Origin: Burkholderiales bacterium
Lineage (GTDB): Bacteria > Pseudomonadota > Gammaproteobacteria > Burkholderiales > SG8-41
Length of the DNA stretch: 64,000 nt
Direction of reading: 5' to 3'
NCBI GenBank assembly: GCA_030684405.1
Contig: JAUXYA010000005.1
Span: 62,001-126,000 of the forward strand
The notes beneath the pieces are model-generated. The model worked only from the letters and a program-made list of their open reading frames with translations, had not been told where the DNA came from and ran no database searches. The position numbers and the translations under genes were made by a program. Positions 50,965-60,646 of this stretch are shown here, piece after piece (position 1 is the first letter of the stretch; every line of letters begins with the position of its first letter).

Positions 50965-51228
50965 TCAGGCCATTGCCTTGACTGCGGCGGACAGGCGGCT
51001 CTTGTGACGGGCAGCCGTGTTCTTGTGCATGATGTCCTTGTCGGCGATCGAATCGATCTTGCTGATCGATTGCTGGAATGCGGCCTTGGCGGCAGCCTTA
51101 TCGCCGGCGGCGATAGCCTTGCGCACATCCTTGATTGCGGTGCGCAGCGAGGAGCGCTGTGCCACGTTGCTCGCGCGGCGTTTGACGGCCTGACGGGCGG
51201 CTTTTTTGGCTGAAGCGGTATTGGCCAT
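50965..51228 (-). CDS. rpsT: 30S ribosomal protein S20
   Basis: An 87-residue protein that binds 16S r[23 protein letters not shown] is the diagnostic start, and [18 protein letters not shown] the end. I chose the ATG at 51228 preceded by GGAG. It is divergent from murJ, a frequent arrangement. Confidence 0.98.
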   Translation of the reverse strand: MANTASAKKAARQAVKRRASNVAQRSSLRTAIKDVRKAIAAGDKAAAKAAFQQSISKIDSIADKDIMHKNTAARHKSRLSAAVKAMA

Positions 51229-51333
51229 GTAAACTCCGGATTTCGTTCGGAAAAAGGGCGTAATGATAAAGAATACCGGCCTTTTCCGCAAGGTACCCAG
51301 TGGCGCCAACTGCGGCGCCCGATTTCCGAAAAC

Positions 51334-52869
51334 ATGAATTTACTCAAGGCCTTAGCCACGGTCAGCAGTATGACCCTGCTGTCCCGCGTACTGGGTTTTG
51401 TGCGTGACGCGGTGATTGCCCGGGTATTCGGCGCCGGTCTGATGACCGACGCCTTCTTCGTCGCCTTCAAGATTCCCAATCTGTTGCGCCGATTGTTTGC
51501 CGAGGGTGCGTTCTCGCAGGCCTTCGTGCCGATCCTTGGCGAATACCGCAACCGCCGCGGTGAAACGGAGACGCGGGCACTGGTAGACCATGTTGCCGCG
51601 ATACTCGCGCTGGCGCTGGTGGTGGTGACAGTCATCGGCGTGCTGGCCGCCTCCTGGATCGTGGTCATCAGCGCGCCGGGTTTTGTTTCGACCCCGGAAA
51701 AATTCGCGCTGACCGTCGACCTGCTGCGCATTGTCTTTCCGTACATCCTGTTCATCGGGCTGACGGCGCTGGCCGGCGGCATCCTCAACACCTGGAGCCG
51801 TTTCGCGGTGCCTGCGTTCACGCCGGTGCTGCTCAACCTGTCGTTCATCGGCTTCGCCTTGTTTGCGGCGCCGTTTTTCGATCCGCCGGTGAAGGCGCTG
51901 GCGTGGGCGGTGTTCTGCGGCGGCGTGCTGCAGCTTGCCTTCCAGTTGCCCTTTCTCGCGCGCATCGGCATGCTGCCGCGTTTCCGCCTGAGTTTGCGTG
52001 ACGAGGGTGTGCGCCGGGTGCTGCGGCAGATGGCACCTGCGGTTTTCGGTGTGTCGGTCGGACAAATCAGCCTGCTGATCAACACCATCTTCGCGTCCTT
52101 CCTCATCACCGGCAGCGTGACCTGGCTTTATTTTGCCGACCGCCTGATGGAGTTTCCTGCGGGAATGCTCGGCGTGGCGCTCGGCACCATCCTGCTGCCC
52201 AGTCTGGCGAAATGCCATGCCGAGGAATCGAACGATGTCTATTCGGAATTGCTCGACTGGGGGCTGCGCCTGACGCTGTTGCTGGCGGTGCCAGCCGCGG
52301 TCGCGCTGGCGTTGCTGGCGGTGCCCCTGATCACGACGCTGTTCCATTACGGCGCATTCACTGCGACCGACGTCATCAATACACGCGATGCCGTAGTCGC
52401 CTACTCGATCGGCCTCGTCGGCCTCATCGCGGTGAAAGTGCTGGCGCCGGGTTTTTACGCCAAGCAGGACATCCGCACGCCGGTGAAATTCGCGGTGATC
52501 ACGCTCGTGGCAACGCAACTGATGAACCTGGTGTTCATCTGGGAACTGCGCCATGCCGGACTCGCGCTGGCGATCAGTCTGGGCGCCTGTCTCAATGCGG
52601 GGCTGCTTCTGCGCGGTCTTCGCCGCCGCGCGATTTACCGGCCGCGGCCGGGCTGGGGTATTTTTTCCTGCAAGCTGCTGCTGGCGGTCTACGTGATGGG
52701 CGCGCTGTTGTGGCTGCTTGCCGGCGATGCCACGTCATGGCTGGCCGCGTCTGCCGCGGAACGCGTGGGGCACCTCGCGCTGCTGGTCGTTGCCGGGGCT
52801 TCCGCCTATTTTGCCGTGTTGGGGCTGCTCGGCTTCCGCATGAAAGACTTCGCGCGCCAGACGCGCTGA
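51334..52869 (+). CDS. murJ: Lipid II flippase MurJ
   Basis: A 511-residue polytopic membrane protein (about 14 helices) that exports lipid II for peptidoglycan synthesis. [20 protein letters not shown] is the N-terminal signature, then [21 protein letters not shown], split here as [19 protein letters not shown], and [19 protein letters not shown] later. The length is normal. It begins 105 bp from the divergent rpsT. Confidence 0.96.
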   Translation: MNLLKALATVSSMTLLSRVLGFVRDAVIARVFGAGLMTDAFFVAFKIPNLLRRLFAEGAFSQAFVPILGEYRNRRGETETRALVDHVAAILALALVVVTVIGVLAASWIVVISAPGFVSTPEKFALTVDLLRIVFPYILFIGLTALAGGILNTWSRFAVPAFTPVLLNLSFIGFALFAAPFFDPPVKALAWAVFCGGVLQLAFQLPFLARIGMLPRFRLSLRDEGVRRVLRQMAPAVFGVSVGQISLLINTIFASFLITGSVTWLYFADRLMEFPAGMLGVALGTILLPSLAKCHAEESNDVYSELLDWGLRLTLLLAVPAAVALALLAVPLITTLFHYGAFTATDVINTRDAVVAYSIGLVGLIAVKVLAPGFYAKQDIRTPVKFAVITLVATQLMNLVFIWELRHAGLALAISLGACLNAGLLLRGLRRRAIYRPRPGWGIFSCKLLLAVYVMGALLWLLAGDATSWLAASAAERVGHLALLVVAGASAYFAVLGLLGFRMKDFARQTR

Positions 52870-52876
52870 CCGGCGG

Positions 52877-53728
52877 TCAGCGCTGCAGCAGGCGCCGCGA
52901 CAGGTAGGACGCAAAGTCCACCATCGCCACCAGCAGGATCATCGCGATAAGGATCGAACTCGTTTCGTCCATGTGGAACAGCCCCATATGGAAGGCCAGC
53001 ATCTGCCCCAGCCCGCCGCCGCCGACTACGCCGAGTACGGCCGCGGCGCGGATGTTGTTCTCCCAGCGATACAGCGTGTACGACAGCAGTTGCGGCAGGA
53101 TCTGCGGCAAGCTTGCATAGAGGAAGACGCGGCCTGCGGGTACGCCGCGCGCGCGCAGCGCGAAGGCCGGACCCGGCGGTGCGTTCTCGACCGCCTCGGC
53201 GAACAGCCTGCCGAGCACGCCGGTGGTGTGCAGCGCCAGCGCCAGCGTACCAGCAAAGGGTCCCAGCCCCGCGGAGATGATCAGCAGCGCCGCCCACACC
53301 AGTTCCGGAATCGAGCGCAGTCCGTTCAGCAACAACCGTGTCGGCGCGCGCCAGTACGCAGGATCTCCGGGATGGCTGCGGCTGGCCGGCAGCGCCAGCG
53401 CGATTCCGGCGATTGCCGCGATCAGTGTGCCCAGCGCCGACATCGCCAGCGTTTCGAGGCTGGCGATGGCGAGCCTGCCCAGAAACTCCGCGTTGGTCGC
53501 CGGGGTGAGCAACTCGCCGAGAAAACGGCCCATCCTGCGCATTGCGTCCAGTGACAGGAATTTTGCCCACTGCAGGTCGAGGGTCCAGAAACTGGCAACG
53601 GTGAGTACGGCGAGGCCGAGCACGAACCAGCATATGGCGCAGCGCGCATCGAACAACTGCGGTGGCAGCCGGTAAGTTTCGTTGGCGGCGTCGATCGCGG
53701 GTTTTGTGCCGTGTTCGCTCATGCTCAT
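52877..53728 (-). CDS. ABC transporter permease (PhnE-like, second subunit)
   Basis: A 283-residue inner-membrane permease of the phosphate/phosphonate-type family. The EAA-like loop is GLRSIPELVWAALLIISAG-type sequence, and YASLPQILPQLLSYTLYRWE and AAVLGVVGGGGLGQMLAFH follow. The start ATGAGC overlaps the stop of the preceding permease by 4 bp (ATGA). It is the last gene of the transporter operon on the minus strand. Confidence 0.93.
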   Translation of the reverse strand: MSMSEHGTKPAIDAANETYRLPPQLFDARCAICWFVLGLAVLTVASFWTLDLQWAKFLSLDAMRRMGRFLGELLTPATNAEFLGRLAIASLETLAMSALGTLIAAIAGIALALPASRSHPGDPAYWRAPTRLLLNGLRSIPELVWAALLIISAGLGPFAGTLALALHTTGVLGRLFAEAVENAPPGPAFALRARGVPAGRVFLYASLPQILPQLLSYTLYRWENNIRAAAVLGVVGGGGLGQMLAFHMGLFHMDETSSILIAMILLVAMVDFASYLSRRLLQR

Positions 53729-54561
53729 GCGATTCTTTGTCTAAGCCAGCCGCTGGCGTAGTCGGCGATCGCGACCAACAGCATGAACACGATCAACATC
53801 GTGGCGACTTCGGATCCCTGGAACAATTTCATCGAGTTGTCCATCTGCTGGCCGAGTCCGCCGGCGCCGACGAAGCCAAGCACCGCGGAGGAGCGGATCG
53901 CGCATTCCCAGCGGTAGACCGTGTAGCTGGTCAGTTCCGGCGCGCTTTGCGGCAGCAGGCCGTAGAAGAAGGCCTGCAGGCGGCCGCTGCCGTTGCGCAG
54001 CAGTGTGCGTGTCGCATGGGTCTCGTCGCTTTCGAGGATTTCGCCGTAGACCTTGCCGAGCATGCCACCGTAGGTCAGCGCAATGGCGAGCACACCCGCC
54101 GTCGGGCCGAGGCCGACCACGCGCACGAACACCAGCGCCCATACCAGCTCCGGGATGCTGCGCAGGATGATCAGCAGCCAGCGCACGGCCTGGCGCAGGA
54201 CGAAGGGCAGCGCATGCATGCGCCCCGTCAGCGCCGAGATCGAGATGGCGCTGGTCGAGAGCAGCGTCAGCGGGATCGCGACCACCAGCGCCAGCGCCAT
54301 GCCGGCGGTGGCGATGGCGACCGTGCGCCAGGCTTCACGTACCACCAGCAGCAGGAATTCGCCTTCGATTTTCGGCGGGAAAAAATCTCCGAGGAATCGT
54401 TGCGTTGACTTCAGCGTTTCCGGTTCGAACAGGGTCCAGGGCTTGAATTCGGTGACCACCAGCGCCGGTGCCAGCAGCACCAGTGCGGCACAGAACCAGA
54501 ACAGCCTTGGCAGCCAGGCAGGGTCGCGATGCTGCGGCAGGACAGAACTGGAAGTGTTCAA
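53725..54561 (-). CDS. ABC transporter permease (PhnE-like, first subunit)
   Basis: A 278-residue permease resembling its neighbour: IILRSIPELVWALVFVRVVG, AFFYGLLPQSAPELTSYTVY and AVLGFVGAGGLGQQMDNSM. The probable start is a TTG at 54561, 9 bp past the ATPase stop. No ATG lies in a suitable place, since the next one falls inside a membrane helix. Two permeases of one type argue for a heterodimer. Confidence 0.9.
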   Translation of the reverse strand: MNTSSSVLPQHRDPAWLPRLFWFCAALVLLAPALVVTEFKPWTLFEPETLKSTQRFLGDFFPPKIEGEFLLLVVREAWRTVAIATAGMALALVVAIPLTLLSTSAISISALTGRMHALPFVLRQAVRWLLIILRSIPELVWALVFVRVVGLGPTAGVLAIALTYGGMLGKVYGEILESDETHATRTLLRNGSGRLQAFFYGLLPQSAPELTSYTVYRWECAIRSSAVLGFVGAGGLGQQMDNSMKLFQGSEVATMLIVFMLLVAIADYASGWLRQRIA

Positions 54562-54569
54562 TCCGGCAC

Positions 54570-55397
54570 CTAGCGGCAGTAGAGCGGGGCCTGTGCGCCG
54601 CCCGGTATTTCTTCGGCCGCCTGCGGGGGCGCACCCAGCAGTTCGTGTTCGTGCTGCACGTAGAGTGCCGCGAGGCGCTCGCGGGTGACTTCTCCCGAGG
54701 GCAGGTCGAACTGCAATTCGCCGTCGCGCAGGCCGATCACACGCGGGAAACGCGTGGCGACGTCGACCTGATGCAGCGTGGTGACCAGCGTTGCGCCGCA
54801 TTCCTGCGCGCAGCGGGTCAGAGAATCTATCGCCTGCGCGGCCCGCGAAGGGTCCAGCGAGGACAGTGGTTCGTCGATCAGCCACAGCTTGGCCGATGAC
54901 AGCAGCGTGCGCGCCAGCCCGACGCGCTGGCGTTCGCCACCGGACAGGCGGTCGACACGGTGCCACAGTTTGCCGGCGAGGTCGAAACGCGCCAGCGCGG
55001 CTTCAGCCTCGGCGATGTGGGTGGGGTAGAACAGCGAGCGCAGGCTGGAGAGCAGCGACTGCTGCGGCAGACGCGCGGCCAGCACCGCGGTAATGACCCG
55101 TTGTCGCGGCGGCAACGGCGGGGTCTGCGGTGAAAGCAGCAAGCGGCCGCGCAGCTTCTGCAACTTTGCCACCGGCAGGGCCCAGGGATCGACGCCGTCG
55201 AGTTCGATGCGGCCAGCGGCCGGTTTCAGCGCGCAGGCCAGCGCGTGCAGCAGCGTGGTCTTGCCGGCGCCGGAAGGGCCGATCACGGCGACCTGTTCGC
55301 CGGGGGCGATGGTCAGCGTGAGCGGCTTGAGTGCCGGCGCACCTGCGCCGGCAGCCGCCGGATGGCGGGCCGCCAGCGCCGAAAGTGCGATGCGCAT
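54570..55397 (-). CDS. ABC transporter ATP-binding protein (PhnC-like)
   Basis: A 275-residue ATPase. Walker A GPSGAGKTTLL, signature LSGGERQRVGLA, Walker B KLWLIDEPLSSLD, and H-loop LVTTLHQVDVA are all visible. It is nearer to PhnC-type than to CysA-type sequences. It lies between the binding protein (10 bp) and the permeases. Confidence 0.93.
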   Translation of the reverse strand: MRIALSALAARHPAAAGAGAPALKPLTLTIAPGEQVAVIGPSGAGKTTLLHALACALKPAAGRIELDGVDPWALPVAKLQKLRGRLLLSPQTPPLPPRQRVITAVLAARLPQQSLLSSLRSLFYPTHIAEAEAALARFDLAGKLWHRVDRLSGGERQRVGLARTLLSSAKLWLIDEPLSSLDPSRAAQAIDSLTRCAQECGATLVTTLHQVDVATRFPRVIGLRDGELQFDLPSGEVTRERLAALYVQHEHELLGAPPQAAEEIPGGAQAPLYCR

Positions 55398-55407
55398 GTT
55401 GCGGCCG

Positions 55408-56298
55408 TTACTTGATCAGGCCCGCGCTGCGGCCGGCGGTCTCGAGGCTCTTGTAGTTCTCGGCGCTGGTCGCGATGTACTTGGTCGCCCGGTTCAGCGT
55501 CAGGATTTCCTTGCCTTCGGGGTTGTCCATAGACAGCGCGAGCAGCGCCTTGGTGATGCGTTCGCGCAGAGCGGCCGGCATGTCAACGTGCACCGACCAG
55601 TTGTAATTGAAGTACGGCGGTGTGGTGAAGAATACATTGACTTTCGAGGTGTCGACTTTCTTCTCATCGACAAACTTGCGCCAGACAGTGATGTCGAGTG
55701 CGGCAGCATCCACGCGGCCGCCGACCACCGAGGCGATGGTGGCGTCATGCGCGCCGGAATAGGCGACGCGTTTGAAATCCTTTTCGGGGTCGATCTTTGC
55801 CTGCAGCAGGAAGCTTCGCGGCATCAGGTGACCGGAGGTGCTCGACTGTGAGCCGAAGCTGACCTGCTTGCCCTTGAGGTCCGTCAGCGCCTTGATGCCG
55901 GAGCCGGTCTGGGTGATGAACACCGAGCGGAACTGGGTGTCTTCCTCGCGCTGCGCGATCGGCACGATCTTGCCGCCGGAGCGCAGCTGCGCCTGCACAT
56001 GCGTGAAACCGCCGAACCAGACCAGGTCCACCTGCTTGTTCACCAGCGCTTCGACCGCGGCCGGGTAGTCGTTCACCGGCGTGAACTCGACTTTCAAGCC
56101 GACCGTGCGTTCGAGATAGCGCGTCAGCGGCCCGAACTTGCGCATCTGCTCGGTGGCGGCTTCTTCGGGGATGGTGGTGACTTTGAGTACCTGCTGCTGT
56201 GCCAGTGCCGGAACTGCAAAGAGTGCGGTGAGGCCGATGGCGGCGAGGGTGTTGCGGAGCAGGGCGTAGAACGGGCGTTTCGACAGTGTGCAAAGCAT
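55408..56298 (-). CDS. Putative selenate (phosphonate-type) ABC transporter substrate-binding protein
   Basis: A 296-residue periplasmic binding protein with a signal peptide (LLRNTLAAIGLTALFAVPALAQQ). The PhnD-like fold is seen in LKVTTIPEEAATEQMRKFGP, VDLVWFGGFTHVQAQL, and QVSFGSQSSTSGHLMPRS. TPVNDYPAAVEALVNKQ and AYSGAHDATIASVVGG are also family blocks. The sequence pattern fits the clade named putative selenate ABC transporter (TIGR04553-like), which is found near selenium genes. With selA, selB and three selenoproteins in this window, selenium uptake is plausible. Phosphite, phosphonate or sulfonate uptake remain possible. The name is from memory of the family, not a search. Confidence 0.8.
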   Translation of the reverse strand: MLCTLSKRPFYALLRNTLAAIGLTALFAVPALAQQQVLKVTTIPEEAATEQMRKFGPLTRYLERTVGLKVEFTPVNDYPAAVEALVNKQVDLVWFGGFTHVQAQLRSGGKIVPIAQREEDTQFRSVFITQTGSGIKALTDLKGKQVSFGSQSSTSGHLMPRSFLLQAKIDPEKDFKRVAYSGAHDATIASVVGGRVDAAALDITVWRKFVDEKKVDTSKVNVFFTTPPYFNYNWSVHVDMPAALRERITKALLALSMDNPEGKEILTLNRATKYIATSAENYKSLETAGRSAGLIK

Positions 56299-56313
56299 GG
56301 TTATTCCTTTCGG

Positions 56314-56424
56314 TTAGCGGGCGATGCGTTTGTTGGGGCTGGACGTGATGGCCTGACTGGCGTGGAGCTGCGCCGAGTAGCCAACCACGACGCGGCGCGT
56401 GCGGGAGGGGCTCAGATCGATCAT
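56314..56424 (-). CDS. Candidate 36-residue leader peptide upstream of the ABC transporter
   Basis: A 36-codon frame, MIDLSPSRTRRVVVGYS and on to a stop at 56314, with a GGAAGG ribosome site 7 bp before its ATG. It lies 15 bp before the binding-protein gene. Its basic N-terminus has three arginines. It may be a leader peptide, a small regulatory protein or chance. No family known. Confidence 0.4.
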   Translation of the reverse strand: MIDLSPSRTRRVVVGYSAQLHASQAITSSPNKRIAR

Positions 56425-56569
56425 GGAATTACCTTCCGGGTTTGCTGAAAAGTGGGAAGTCGATATTTCAGGCGGCGCTGCAGGCGGCGGCATGGCCGTC
56501 GCCGGGCAACACGCTACCGCAGCGCTGCGGTAATTGCAAAGCCGGTTCCCGAGGCTTGTCCTGGACGTA

Positions 56570-57496
56570 TCAGGCTGCGGCCGCGAGCGCGGCGCCGACG
56601 GTCTTGCGGTCGAGGCGCGGGGAAAACAGTTCGATGAAGTCGTAGGTGTAGCCGCGCAGCCAGGCATTGCGCCGCAGGGCGATACGCGTGGTGCTTGCCT
56701 CGAACAGGTGGTCGGCATTGATCAGGCGGATGCCGATGTCGCGCGCGGGATCGAAGGCCATCTTGGCGAGGATGCCGATGCCCATGCCCTGTTCGACATA
56801 GGCTTTGATGACATCGGCAGCGACTGCCGTGAGCACGACATTGGGCTTGAGGCCGGCGCCATCGAAAGCGCGCTGTATCGGCGAATTCGGCGTGAAAGCG
56901 AAGTCGTAGGTGATCAGCGGGTACTGCGCGATTTTTTCCAGAGTCAGCGGCCCGGCGCCGAGCAGCGGATGTTTCAGCGGCGTGATCACGCTGCGCGTCC
57001 ATTGCGCGCAGGGCAGCGTCACCAGGTCGGCGAAGGCTTCCTCCGATTCGGTGGCGATGCCGATGTCGGCCCGGCCGTCGCGCAGCAGTTCCGCGATGTG
57101 CTCGGGACTGCCTTCGCGCAGCGTCAGCCGCACTTCGGGATAACGTCGGGTGAAGCGCGCGACCACCGGTGGCAGCGCGTAACGCGCCTGGGTGTGGGTG
57201 GTGGCGATTACCAAGCGGCCGCGGCCACCGGAGTTGAACTCGCGGCCGACCGCACGCAGGTTGTCGGCGTCCTGCAGCATGCGTTCGGCGATGTCGATCA
57301 CGATGCGTCCCGGCTCGGTGATGCCGGTGATGCGCTTGCCGTGGCGGACGAGGATGGTCACGCCCAGTTCTTCCTCCAGCAGGCGGATCTGCTTGCTGAT
57401 GCCGGGTTGCGAGGTGAACAGCGCTGCGGCCGCGACGGAAACATTCAGGCCGCTTCGAGCCACCTCGCGTAAATAGCGGAGTTGTTGTAAATTCAT
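56570..57496 (-). CDS. CysB-like LysR-family regulator
   Basis: A 308-residue LysR protein. The helix-turn-helix is NVSVAAAALFTSQPGISKQIR with RLLEEELGVTILVRHGKRI after it. The core begins GRLVIATTHTQARYALPPVV, as in CysB/Cbl proteins that sense sulfur status (thiosulfate, sulfate, APS). TYDFAFTPNSPIQRAFD and GMGIGILAKMAFDPARD also match CysB. It is divergent from cysI and faces the ABC transporter genes downstream on its own strand. Confidence 0.92.
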   Translation of the reverse strand: MNLQQLRYLREVARSGLNVSVAAAALFTSQPGISKQIRLLEEELGVTILVRHGKRITGITEPGRIVIDIAERMLQDADNLRAVGREFNSGGRGRLVIATTHTQARYALPPVVARFTRRYPEVRLTLREGSPEHIAELLRDGRADIGIATESEEAFADLVTLPCAQWTRSVITPLKHPLLGAGPLTLEKIAQYPLITYDFAFTPNSPIQRAFDGAGLKPNVVLTAVAADVIKAYVEQGMGIGILAKMAFDPARDIGIRLINADHLFEASTTRIALRRNAWLRGYTYDFIELFSPRLDRKTVGAALAAAA

Positions 57497-57625
57497 TTAA
57501 AATCAATTAGTTAGTTATGTTCTTGGCTTGATATAACAAATAACGCTAAATAATTAATAACATATTCTTGGACGATATATAAGGGGGTTTCTACTATCAG
57601 CGGCGTCAGATCAAAGGTGCCGCAG
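57497..57625. promoter_or_regulatory. A+T-rich divergent control region of the CysB-like gene and cysI
   Basis: 129 bp, strikingly A+T-rich (e.g. ATAACAAATAACGCTAAATA and TAATTAATAACATATTCTT). CysB-type regulators bind long A+T-rich sites, so this is the probable regulator site. No single operator can be defined from one copy. Confidence 0.6.
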
Positions 57626-59326
57626 ATGTATCAATACGACGAGATCGATCAAAAACTGGTGGACGAACGGGTGGCGCAGTTCCGCGAGCAGACGCAGCGC
57701 CATCTGTCCGGCACATTGTCGGAAGACGATTTCCGTCCGCTACGGTTACAGAATGGTCTTTATATTCAACGATTTGCGCCGATGCTTCGGGTGGCCATTC
57801 CCTACGGACTGCTGTCATCCAGGCAGTTGCGGGCACTCGCTCACATTGCGCGCAAATGGGATCACGGCTACGGCCATTTCAGCACCCGCCAGAACATCCA
57901 GTTCAACTGGCCGAAGCTGGAAGAGGTGCCGGACATCCTCGCCCATCTCGCCATGGTGCAGATGCACGCCATCCAGACCAGCGGCAACTGCATCCGCAAT
58001 ACCACCACCGACCACCTCGCGGGTGTCGCGCCGGACGAGATTGTCGATCCGCTGGTCTGGTGCGAACTGATCCGCCAGTGGTCGACTTTTCATCCGGAGT
58101 TCGCCTACCTGCCGCGCAAGTTCAAGATCGCGGTGTCCGGAGCTGAGCAGGACCGTGCGGCCATTCAGGTGCATGACATCGGCTTGCAGGCGGTTCGTGG
58201 AGACAATGGCGAGACTGGTTTTCGTGTGCTGGTCGGCGGCGGTCTCGGCCGCACGCCGATCATCGGCACGGTAATTCGCGAATTCCTGCCCTGGCCGCAT
58301 CTGCTGAGCTATCTCGACGCCATCCTGCGCGTCTACAACCGCTACGGCCGCCGCGACAACAAGTACAAGGCGCGCATCAAGATCCTGGTGAAGGAACTGA
58401 CGCCGGAGGTGTTCCGCGCGCAGGTCGATGCCGAATGGGCCCATTTGCAGGACGGTCCGGCGACATTGACCGCCGCCGAGGTGGCCCGCATCGGCAGCCG
58501 CTTCACGCGGCCACAGTACCTGAAGCTCGATGCACTTTCGCCGCAGTACACCCAGGCGCTGGCGCGCGAGCCCGGTTTCGCGCGCTGGGCGGGGCGCAAT
58601 GTGCATGAGCACCGGGTGCCGGGTTATGCCGCGGTGACGCTGTCGCTGAAAAAGACCGGTGTGCCGCCGGGGGATGCGACAACAGAGCAGATGGAAGCAG
58701 TGGCCGATCTCGCCGATCGCTACAGCTTCGGCGAACTGCGCGTGTCGCATGAACAGAACCTGATCCTGTCCGATGTGAAACAGTCCGAGCTGTTCGCAGT
58801 CTGGCAGGAGGCGAAGGCGCTGGGCCTAGCAACGCCGAACATCGGGCTGATCTCGAACATCATCGCCTGCCCCGGCGGCGATTTCTGCTCGCTGGCCAAT
58901 GCCAAGTCGATCCCGGTGGCCGCGGCGATCCAGCGCCGCTTCGACGACCTTGACTACCAGCACGACATCGGCGAACTCGACCTCAATATTTCAGGCTGCA
59001 TGAATTCCTGCGGCCACCACCACGTCGGCCACATCGGTATTCTCGGCGTCGACAAGCAGGGCGCGGAGTTCTACCAGGTCTCGATCGGCGGTGCGCAGGG
59101 CAATGCAGCGTCTCTGGGCAAGGTTATCGGCCCTTCGTTCGCGCAGGACGAGGTGGCGGAGGTGATCGCCAGGCTGATCGAAACCTATCTTGCGCGCCGC
59201 GACAGCGAGGCGGAGCGCTTCATCGATGTGGTGCGCCGCATCGGCATCGAACCGTTCAAGGAAAACGTTTATGGCAACGCTCATCAGAAACGCGAAGCTC
59301 GCGCACGACAGCTGGCAGCGGCTTGA
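57626..59326 (+). CDS. cysI: Siroheme nitrite/sulfite reductase (CysI-type)
   Basis: A 566-residue hemoprotein that reduces sulfite to sulfide with a coupled siroheme and [4Fe-4S] cluster. The cluster ligands are C-x5-C in CPGGDFC and C-x3-C in GCMNSCGHHH. NFERRS-type arginines are expected; the sequence has GYGHFSTRQNIQFNWP and RNTTTDHLAGVAPDE. I chose the ATG at 57626; a GTG three codons upstream is also in frame. DUF934 and cobA follow, so this is the assimilatory operon. Confidence 0.92.
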   Translation: MYQYDEIDQKLVDERVAQFREQTQRHLSGTLSEDDFRPLRLQNGLYIQRFAPMLRVAIPYGLLSSRQLRALAHIARKWDHGYGHFSTRQNIQFNWPKLEEVPDILAHLAMVQMHAIQTSGNCIRNTTTDHLAGVAPDEIVDPLVWCELIRQWSTFHPEFAYLPRKFKIAVSGAEQDRAAIQVHDIGLQAVRGDNGETGFRVLVGGGLGRTPIIGTVIREFLPWPHLLSYLDAILRVYNRYGRRDNKYKARIKILVKELTPEVFRAQVDAEWAHLQDGPATLTAAEVARIGSRFTRPQYLKLDALSPQYTQALAREPGFARWAGRNVHEHRVPGYAAVTLSLKKTGVPPGDATTEQMEAVADLADRYSFGELRVSHEQNLILSDVKQSELFAVWQEAKALGLATPNIGLISNIIACPGGDFCSLANAKSIPVAAAIQRRFDDLDYQHDIGELDLNISGCMNSCGHHHVGHIGILGVDKQGAEFYQVSIGGAQGNAASLGKVIGPSFAQDEVAEVIARLIETYLARRDSEAERFIDVVRRIGIEPFKENVYGNAHQKREARARQLAAA

Positions 59327-59816
59327 GGCGGCGGCCGACGGCGGCCTGCCTTCGATCCCGCCGCAGGGTGACCTGCTGGTGCCGCTGAAACTGTGGCAGT
59401 TGTCGTCCAGCGCGCTGCTCGGCCGTCCCTCGGGACGTGTCGGCGTCTGGCTGGCGCCGCAGGAGGATCCGGCGCTGATCGCCGACAGCCTCGATGCGCT
59501 GGCGCTGATCGCCGTACATTTTCCGCAATTCACTGACGGACGAGGCTATTCGACGGCGCGCCTGTTGCGCGAACGTTATGGCTGGAAGGGCGAACTGCGC
59601 GCGATCGGTGACATCCAGCGCGACCAGTTGTTCTATCTGTCGCGTGTTGGTTTTGATGCCTTCGAGCTCAACGACGGCATCGACGTCCCCCAAGAGGACT
59701 TGCTTCGCAGCGCGCAGGCGGCGTTGTCGGCTTTCGGGGATTTCAGCGAGGCCTACCAGACCTCGGTTGAACGCCCGCTGCCGTTGTTCCGCCGGCGCGG
59801 CGCAGAGGTGGCCTGA
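59271..59816 (+). CDS. DUF934 family protein
   Basis: A 181-residue protein. It has LPSIPPQGDLLVPLKLWQ, VAVHFPQFTDGRGYSTARLL (given as IAVHFPQFTDGRGYSTARL) and QRDQLFYLSRVGFDAFEL. DUF934 proteins occur right after cysI in betaproteobacteria and are thought to support sulfite reduction in place of the missing flavoprotein; the mechanism is not established. It overlaps the cysI end by 56 bp in another frame. The ATG at 59271 starts MATLIRNA. Confidence 0.9.
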   Translation: MATLIRNAKLAHDSWQRLEAAADGGLPSIPPQGDLLVPLKLWQLSSSALLGRPSGRVGVWLAPQEDPALIADSLDALALIAVHFPQFTDGRGYSTARLLRERYGWKGELRAIGDIQRDQLFYLSRVGFDAFELNDGIDVPQEDLLRSAQAALSAFGDFSEAYQTSVERPLPLFRRRGAEVA

Positions 59817-59820
59817 AACC

Positions 59821-60579
59821 ATGGCCGGCACTGTCTATCTGGTTGGCGCAGGGCCCGGCACACCGGATCTGCTGACGCTGCGCGCTGCCCGCCTGCTGAA
59901 ACGCGCCGACATCGTGTTTTACGACGCGCTGGTGCATCCGGATACGCTGGCGTTGGCCGACAAATCCGAGAAGATTGCAGTGGGCAAGCGCTGCGGCCGC
60001 CACAGCACGGCACAGCGCTTCATCAACAAGCGACTGGTAGACGCGGCGCAGAAACATGAGTTGGTCGTGCGGCTGAAAGGGGGCGACCCGCTGCTGTTCG
60101 GCCGCGCGCAGGAGGAAATCGACGAGCTGACTGCAGCCGGAATCCGTTTCGAGATCGTTCCTGGCATCACTGCAGCGCTGGCGGCGAGCGCCGCCGTCGG
60201 CACGTCAATGACAAGACGCGGCCTGTCGCGCAACGTGGCCTTCGTGACGCCGCGCACCGGCGCTGGCGAAGAAGGCCATGACTGGGCGCAGACGGTGCTG
60301 GCGGCGGACACCTGCGCGATTTACATGGGGGTTGGCGAGGCGGCGGCCATTGCGGTCATGCTGCTTGCACGCGGCGCCAGTTCCGACCTGCCGGTGGTGA
60401 TCGTCGAGAATGCCAGCCTGCCGGGCGAGCGTTGTCTGCGGATGCGACTCGCTGACCTGGGATCTGCTGCCGCTTCCGGGATTACCGGCCCCGCGATCAT
60501 CCTGATCGGCGAGGTTTATGCGCAGGCGTCGCCAGCGTCCACTGCCTGTAAATTGGCGGAACGAGCCCGCGCCGCCTAG
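59821..60579 (+). CDS. cobA: Uroporphyrinogen-III C-methyltransferase
   Basis: A 252-residue SAM methyltransferase that makes precorrin-2, the first step to siroheme. YLVGAGPGTPDLLTLRAARL, RLKGGDPLLFGRAQEE and VPGITAALAASAAVGTSMTR, each shown in part, are signature blocks. It lacks the CysG dehydrogenase/ferrochelatase domain, so those steps must be encoded elsewhere. It begins 4 bp after DUF934 and supplies siroheme to CysI. Confidence 0.95.
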   Translation: MAGTVYLVGAGPGTPDLLTLRAARLLKRADIVFYDALVHPDTLALADKSEKIAVGKRCGRHSTAQRFINKRLVDAAQKHELVVRLKGGDPLLFGRAQEEIDELTAAGIRFEIVPGITAALAASAAVGTSMTRRGLSRNVAFVTPRTGAGEEGHDWAQTVLAADTCAIYMGVGEAAAIAVMLLARGASSDLPVVIVENASLPGERCLRMRLADLGSAAASGITGPAIILIGEVYAQASPASTACKLAERARAA

Positions 60580-60646
60580 CGACCCCGTCGGGAAACACGC
60601 TAAAATTCAGCCTTTTAGCGCGCTTCTCTGGGAACAAGGCGGGTTC

